From positions 1-9,375 of the forward strand of contig CAKOMQ010000032.1 of assembly GCA_934096715.1 (NCBI GenBank): a stretch of DNA of 9,375 nt, written 5' to 3'. The notes under the pieces were generated by a model, which searched no databases, was not told where the DNA came from, and saw nothing but the letters and a program-made list of their open reading frames with translations. Made by a program: the position numbers and the translations under genes. This document shows, in pieces, positions 6,243 to 9,375 of the stretch; the first letter of the stretch is position 1, and every line of letters begins with the position of its first letter. The stretch is from an uncultured Bacilli bacterium (lineage in GTDB: Bacteria; Bacillota_I; Bacilli_A; RF39; UBA660).

Positions 6243-7495
6243 TATGCACTGTGTCCTCCAATCTTTTTATTTCTTTCTCTAATAGTAGAATACTCTGTTA
6301 AACTAGAAGCACTTAGTATACTATTTTTACCATATTTATTTTTTACTTCATCAATAACATTTTCTAAATGATTATCTTTTTCTATTTCATTTATGTCTTC
6401 AAATAGACTTAGTTGAACATTAGTTTTTTTCTCTAAAGAGCCTAAACTTATACTAACTTTTCTAATGGGCATATCTGTTTTATAGAATTTATCAAACATC
6501 ATAACACAGTATTTATAAATAGTTTCTTTATTATCAGTAGATTCATCTAATTTTAAAGAGTGATAGAATCCCCCACCAGTTTCTTTATTGTAACCAATAC
6601 CAAAACCAATAAGTCTTGTCATTTTATTACTAGTTCTGAGTCTTCTAGTTAAGACTTCGGCCATTTCTAAGATAATTATTTTAATATTATCTTCATAGTA
6701 ATCCCTATAAAGTATTTGAGAATGACTTATTGAAGAAGATTTAGGTGGTATTTTTTTATCACTAATGATACTTTCATCTATTCCATTAGCGTGGTTCCAT
6801 AATTCTTCTCCAATAATACCAAATTTATTTTTTAGAATATTTACGTCAGTTTGAGCTAGATCTCCGACTGTATAGATATCCAAGTTATTTAAGTTGCGTT
6901 GCATTCTAGAGCCAATACCCCACATATCCGATAAGGGATAAATATTCCATAGTTTACTTTCTACATCATCATAAGTCCATTTAGCTATTCCATTTTTATA
7001 CTTTTTAGCTTCCACATCCATACTTACTTTAGCTAAGAGCATATTAGGACCAATTCCACAAGTTGCAGTTAAACCGGTTTTCTTTTCAATAGTTTTTAGT
7101 ATATCTTCTGCTAGTTCATAATCAGTTTTATTATACATTTTTAAGTAATTAGTAACATCTAAAAAGCATTCATCTATTGAATAAATATGTAAGTCTTCTT
7201 CAGATATAAAATCTAAATAGATACTTACGACTTCTTCACTTTTTTTGATATATAAACTCATTCTAGGGGGAACTTTTATATATTTAATATTTCTTGGCAT
7301 ATCATATAATCTTGTTCTTCCTTTAATTCCTTGTTTTTTTAAATAAGGGGTTACTGCAAGAGTGATAGCGCCCTTATTAGAACCGGCTACTACTAGGGGA
7401 GTAGTAAAAGGATCTAAGTTTCTTTCAATACATTCACAGGATGCAAAAAAGCTTTTTAAATCTATGCAAAGAATATTCCTATTAAGTCTTGTCAT
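6242..7495 (-). CDS. Y-family DNA polymerase (UvrX/YqjW type, DinB/UmuC superfamily)
   Basis: 417 aa translesion DNA polymerase. ATG 7495 is chosen because AAGGAG lies 7-8 nt upstream; the longer frame to 7516 starts with TTG upstream of that ribosome site. Motifs: CIDLKSFFASCE (10-21) with catalytic Asp12 and the aromatic steric gate Phe17; SIDECFLD (106-113) with catalytic Asp108-Glu109; WGIGSRM helix-hairpin-helix-like thumb region; QLSLF (361-365), a canonical sliding-clamp binding peptide; ASSLTEYSTIRERNKKIGGH at the C-terminus, typical of the UvrX/YqjW branch. All catalytic residues are present, so it should be active. It is transcribed first in an operon with the yolD-like gene (TAATG overlap). 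A LexA-box-like palindrome at the promoter suggests SOS induction. Some relatives are carried by phages or conjugative elements. Confidence 0.92.
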   Translation of the reverse strand: MTRLNRNILCIDLKSFFASCECIERNLDPFTTPLVVAGSNKGAITLAVTPYLKKQGIKGRTRLYDMPRNIKYIKVPPRMSLYIKKSEEVVSIYLDFISEEDLHIYSIDECFLDVTNYLKMYNKTDYELAEDILKTIEKKTGLTATCGIGPNMLLAKVSMDVEAKKYKNGIAKWTYDDVESKLWNIYPLSDMWGIGSRMQRNLNNLDIYTVGDLAQTDVNILKNKFGIIGEELWNHANGIDESIISDKKIPPKSSSISHSQILYRDYYEDNIKIIILEMAEVLTRRLRTSNKMTRLIGFGIGYNKETGGGFYHSLKLDESTDNKETIYKYCVMMFDKFYKTDMPIRKVSISLGSLEKKTNVQLSLFEDINEIEKDNHLENVIDEVKNKYGKNSILSASSLTEYSTIRERNKKIGGHSA

Positions 7496-7517
7496 TTTAT
7501 CACTCCTTTTTAACAAA

Positions 7518-7531
7518 CAAACGAACGTTTA
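7518..7531 (-). promoter_or_regulatory. Candidate LexA (SOS) box of the polymerase operon
   Basis: CAAACGAACGTTTA is a near-palindrome (AAAC-N4-GTTT). It agrees with the Bacillus consensus CGAACRNRYGTTYC at 12 of 14 positions. It sits immediately downstream of the predicted start site (about 7532) and 22 nt before the ATG, a position suited to blocking transcription. The assignment is by motif and by the damage-response gene it precedes. Confidence 0.6.
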
Positions 7532-7538
7532 TAACCAA

Positions 7539-7567
7539 ATTATAGTATAATTTATTATAAATTACAA
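7539..7567 (-). promoter_or_regulatory. Promoter of the polymerase-yolD operon
   Basis: On the minus strand: -35 TTGTAA (7567-7562), a 17-bp spacer, -10 TATAAT (7544-7539), predicted start near 7532. Its -35 directly abuts the promoter region of the divergent yidD. Confidence 0.6.
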
Positions 7568-7587
7568 TATCCATTATTTGGAATTTT

Positions 7588-7596
7588 TGCTATAAT
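7588..7596 (+). promoter_or_regulatory. Extended -10 promoter of yidD
   Basis: TGCTATAAT (7588-7596) is a perfect extended -10; the -35 position (7568-7573) is poor. Predicted start is about 7603, at the yidD ATG (7604). An earlier in-frame ATG (7595) lies inside the -10 itself and cannot be in such a transcript. Confidence 0.6.
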
Positions 7597-7603
7597 GTTG
7601 ATT

Positions 7604-7846
7604 ATGAAGAAGTTAGCTATAAAATTAATTAAATTATATCAAAGAACACCTTTAAGTAGTCATGGCAAGTGTAAGTATATACCAACATGTTCAAATTATG
7701 CACTAGTTGCTTATGAAAGATTTGGTTTTATTAAAGGATCTTTACTAAGTATTAAAAGAATATTTAAATGTAATCCATTTAGTAAGGGTGGAATAGATTT
7801 AGTACCAGAAAAAGCAGATGAAAACTATCGAAAATTAACTCGATAG
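7604..7846 (+). CDS. yidD: Membrane protein insertion efficiency factor YidD
   Basis: 80 aa, a normal length for the family. Diagnostic motifs: LYQRTPLSSHGKCKYIPTCSNYA (residues about 11-33) with conserved Cys pair C-x5-C, AYERFG, and RIFKCNPFSKGGIDLVP near residues 52-68. YidD is a small amphipathic protein on the inner face of the membrane that assists YidC-dependent insertion; the role is from family knowledge. It usually sits near rpmH-rnpA-yidC, but here it stands alone, divergent from the polymerase operon. The ATG at 7604 is preferred because the promoter -10 covers the one at 7595. No ribosome site is present, suggesting a leaderless mRNA. The stop lies inside the terminator stem. Confidence 0.93.
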   Translation: MKKLAIKLIKLYQRTPLSSHGKCKYIPTCSNYALVAYERFGFIKGSLLSIKRIFKCNPFSKGGIDLVPEKADENYRKLTR

Positions 7847-7855
7847 TTTTTATCT
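7821..7855 (+). terminator. yidD: Terminator overlapping the yidD stop
   Basis: Perfect 11-bp stem aaaactatcga (7821-7831) / tcgatagtttt (7840-7850), 8-nt loop, T-rich tail. The yidD TAG (7844-7846) is within the right arm. Confidence 0.7.
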
Positions 7856-8009
7856 TTGTATGTGAATAAGGATAAGATAAGTCTAACCAGAGGAATTACA
7901 ATCTTCTGTGTAATAAAAATAGTCATCGAACTGTTTCGATAGCTAATCATAAAAAAATTGTCATAAGAACAAATATTTGGTACAATGTGTATAAGGTGGG
8001 AATAATAAA
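7847..8009 (+). promoter_or_regulatory. Non-coding spacer with small hairpins and the promoter of the BRO gene region
   Basis: No gene is seen. It contains small inverted repeats cagagg/cttctg (7888-7893/7903-7908) and atcgaa/ttcgat (7925-7930/7935-7940). A clear promoter follows: TTGTCA (7958-7963), 17 bp, extended -10 TGGTACAAT (-10 at 7981-7986). tttcgatag (7934-7942) could also pair with ctatcgaaa in the yidD terminator (7825-7833). AAGGTGGG (7993-8000) then precedes ATG 8010. Confidence 0.55.
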
Positions 8010-8054
8010 ATGAATAATATAGAAAAATATATTTATAGGACTTTTAAAACTTAA
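8010..8054 (+). CDS. Possible 14-codon leader peptide
   Basis: ATG AAT AAT ATA ... ends at TAA 8052-8054; product MNNIEKYIYRTFKT. It has a good ribosome site (AAGGTGGG, about 9 nt upstream) and lies just behind a strong promoter. It could be a leader peptide or the start of a decayed gene. Confidence 0.3.
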   Translation: MNNIEKYIYRTFKT

Positions 8055-8101
8055 AATACTTTGATTAATATGAAAATGAGTTATAAGAAGCAAGGTGATT
8101 A

Positions 8102-8161
8102 ATGACTTTCTTAACTCAAAAAATATATAAAATAATTATTAAACTTAAGAAATTAAAATAA
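8102..8161 (+). CDS. Possible 19-codon basic peptide
   Basis: ATG at 8102, in a TAATG overlap with the end of an upstream frame, preceded by AAGGTG (8092-8097). The product MTFLTQKIYKIIIKLKKLK is short, cationic and amphipathic. It lies immediately upstream of the BRO gene. It could be a leader peptide, toxin-like peptide or chance frame. Confidence 0.25.
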   Translation: MTFLTQKIYKIIIKLKKLK

Positions 8162-8181
8162 ATTGAGAAAGGACCGATAAT

Positions 8182-9039
8182 ATGAATCAAGATAAAATGC
8201 ATTTAATAAATAAAATATTTAATAATGAAACAATTAGAACAGTATGGGATAGTGAATCTGAAAAATATTATATTAGTGTAGTTGATATAGTTGGAGTTTT
8301 AGCAGAAAGTGAAAATCCACAGGTTTATTGGAGAGTTATGAAAAAAAGGCTTAAAGATGAAGGTAATGAAACCGTTACAAATTGTAACGGTTTGAAATTA
8401 AAAGCTAAAGATGGCAAATACAGATTAACAGATGTCGTTGATATAGAAGGTATGTTTAGAATTATTGAGTCTATTCCTAGTAAAAATGCTGAACCAATAA
8501 AAGTTTGGTTAGCTAAATTAGGTAGTGAAAGAATAGATGAAACATTTGATCCGTCACTTGCTATTCAAAGAGCTATAGATTTATATCGTACTAAAGGTTA
8601 TGATGAAAAATGGATTGCAAAAAGATTAAAAGGAATTCAAGATAGAAAAGAATTAACTGATGTTTGGCAAGAAAATGGTATAGTTGAAGGTAAAGAGTAT
8701 GCTATACTAACTAATGAGATTTATAAAGAGTGGTCTGGTATGACATCTAAAGAATATAAAGAGTATAAAGGACTTCGTAAAGAATCTTTAAGAGATAATA
8801 TGGATAGTATTGAAATAATATTAACCGATTTATCAGAAGAGACTGCAAAAAGACTTGCGGAAAAACATAAGCCGTATGGTTTAGAACAAAACAAGGAAGT
8901 TGCTAGAATGGGTGGACATGCAGCAAAAGTAGCAAGAGAAGATATAGAAAAAAATTTAGGAGAATCTGTTGTTACTAAACAAAATAGATTAAATTATGAA
9001 TATAAAGAAATAAATGAATTAGATTATTCTAGCGAATAA
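8182..9039 (+). CDS. BRO-N domain (phage antirepressor-like) protein
   Basis: 285 aa. GAAAGGA (8167-8173) lies 8 nt before ATG 8182. Residues about 10-110 match the BRO-N/antirepressor domain: TVWDSESEKYYISVVDIVGVL, YWRVMKKRLKDEG, LTDVVDIEGMFRIIESIPS, AEPIKVWLAKLGSERIDE. The C-terminal half (KELTDVWQENGIVEGKEYA, ILTNEIYKEWSGM, KEYKEYKGLRKESLRDNM, PYGLEQNKEVARMGGH) is the extension seen in free-standing bacterial BRO-family proteins. BRO-N domains bind DNA or act as antirepressors in phages; in chromosomal copies the role is unsettled. No other phage genes are visible around it. A 25-bp palindrome lies inside the coding sequence (8369-8393). Confidence 0.82.
   Translation: MNQDKMHLINKIFNNETIRTVWDSESEKYYISVVDIVGVLAESENPQVYWRVMKKRLKDEGNETVTNCNGLKLKAKDGKYRLTDVVDIEGMFRIIESIPSKNAEPIKVWLAKLGSERIDETFDPSLAIQRAIDLYRTKGYDEKWIAKRLKGIQDRKELTDVWQENGIVEGKEYAILTNEIYKEWSGMTSKEYKEYKGLRKESLRDNMDSIEIILTDLSEETAKRLAEKHKPYGLEQNKEVARMGGHAAKVAREDIEKNLGESVVTKQNRLNYEYKEINELDYSSE
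8369..8393. repeat. 25-bp perfect palindrome inside the BRO gene
   Basis: Arms aaaccgttacaa (8369-8380) and ttgtaacggttt (8382-8393) flank a single central A. It encodes residues around ETVTNCNGL. It could be an intragenic operator for a dimeric protein, or a strong mRNA hairpin, or a coincidence of the conserved peptide. Confidence 0.6.
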
Positions 9040-9170
9040 AATATATAAATATGAAAATGTTAGCCGTTTACGGGTGGTGCGAGTTATAAGTGATCCCAAA
9101 GGAAAATGTTTTAAAAATGATTAAGAAAAATAGTTGAGTTAATTAATTGTGTAAAATATCAATATTTTTG
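9040..9170. other. Gene-free spacer downstream of the BRO gene
   Basis: No ORF with a ribosome site and no clear terminator for the BRO gene is seen. A 9-bp direct repeat gaaaatgtt occurs at 9053 and 9102, and a short palindrome (aaaatat/atatttt) just before the next promoter. Confidence 0.4.
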
Positions 9171-9199
9171 TTGCAATTCATAATCAAATTTGATATGAT
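9171..9199 (+). promoter_or_regulatory. Promoter of the candidate RNA
   Basis: TTGCAA (9171-9176), a 17-bp spacer, and extended -10 TGATATGAT (TATGAT at 9194-9199). Start predicted near 9206. Confidence 0.6.
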
Positions 9200-9205
9200 T
9201 ATCTT

Positions 9206-9364
9206 GATAGTAAAAGAAGATAATCGATATTAATTTTAGCCCGAAATTTTTATAACCTATAGTTATAAAGTTCTCTCTCGGTACACTGGAATACGTGCTG
9301 GGGGGGGGGCAAGAAACAAACTGAAGTGTATAGAATGATTAAAGGCTAGCAATAGTCTTTTTTT
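9206..9364 (+). ncRNA. Candidate structured RNA or riboswitch-like leader of about 160 nt
   Basis: No translatable ORF lies between the promoter and the terminator. Helices seen: P1 taatc/gatta (9221-9225 / 9337-9341); P2 ccga/tcgg (9241-9244 / 9278-9281) enclosing the perfect 8-bp hairpin tttataac/gttataaa (9249-9256 / 9262-9269, loop ctata); P3 tacact/agtgta (9282-9287 / 9325-9330), directly stacked on P2, whose loop holds a run of ten G. This makes a three-way-junction-like fold ahead of the terminator. I do not recognise a known class (not tmRNA, SRP RNA, RNase P RNA or a familiar riboswitch consensus). It could be a stand-alone small RNA or an attenuator for a gene beyond the window. Confidence 0.4.
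9341..9364 (+). terminator. Intrinsic terminator of the candidate RNA
   Basis: Stem aaaggct (9341-9347) / agtcttt (9354-9360) with one G-T pair, 6-nt loop, and a T7 run through 9364. A9341 is shared with helix P1, so P1 and the top of the terminator compete for it. Confidence 0.65.
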
Positions 9365-9375
9365 AGTATATAGAA

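Noticed and set aside
6165..6371. Plus-strand open frames opposite yolD/polymerase (also 7362-7550)
   Set aside because: Antisense shadows of well-supported genes.
7495..7516. Seven-residue N-terminal extension of the polymerase (TTG start)
   Set aside because: It lies upstream of and overlaps the AAGGAG ribosome site that correctly serves ATG 7495.
8182..9039. BRO gene as evidence of an integrated prophage
   Set aside because: No integrase, terminase, structural or lysis genes or attachment-site repeats are visible; BRO-family genes also occur alone.
9073..9086. gggtggtgcgag resembling the T-box core motif
   Set aside because: The motif is incomplete, no stem I or specifier region fits, and the upstream DNA is the end of the BRO gene; no matching terminator follows directly.

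Overview
The window is AT-rich, apparently chromosomal DNA of a low-GC Firmicute. Short AT-biased genes, strong AGGAG-type ribosome sites, TGA used as a stop (both amidoligase genes end in TGA) and UvrX/YolD/YidD-type genes suggest an uncultured, Mollicutes-like gut Bacilli lineage using the standard bacterial code. The lineage is inference; no rRNA or tRNA is present to fix it.

Layout: (1) 3-1751, the 3' part of a large repeat-containing surface-type protein with DUF6273-like (C-type-lectin-like) domains. Each of two domain copies carries a GC-rich patch whose variable codons are nearly all NNY, the signature expected of diversity-generating-retroelement (DGR) variable regions. No reverse transcriptase or template repeat is in the window. 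A strong terminator follows. (2) 1901-3720, two tandem amidoligase paralogues overlapping by ATGA. (3) 3721-4008, two long inverted repeats, both centred on GAATTC, and a doubtful micro-ORF. (4) 4009-5953, three genes of unknown function (one alone with its own terminator, then a membrane-anchored protein and a partner gene). (5) 5937-7495 on the minus strand, a SOS-type operon of a Y-family DNA polymerase (UvrX/YqjW type) and a YolD-like protein, coupled by TAATG, behind a recognisable promoter with a LexA-box-like palindrome at the start site. (6) 7604-7846, yidD, fired divergently from the same spacer and possibly leaderless. (7) 7847-8181, a leader region with a good promoter and micro-ORFs ahead of (8) 8182-9039, a BRO-N-domain antirepressor-like gene. 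(9) 9040-9375, no protein gene, but a promoter, three helices, a G10 tract and an intrinsic terminator that together define a candidate structured RNA of about 160 nt or a riboswitch-like leader.

Functionally the best-understood part is the polymerase/YolD damage-response operon. The most intriguing parts are the hypervariable patches in the surface protein, the paired amidoligases of unknown substrate, and the candidate RNA at the right end. The neighbouring unknown genes do not obviously form one pathway with these.
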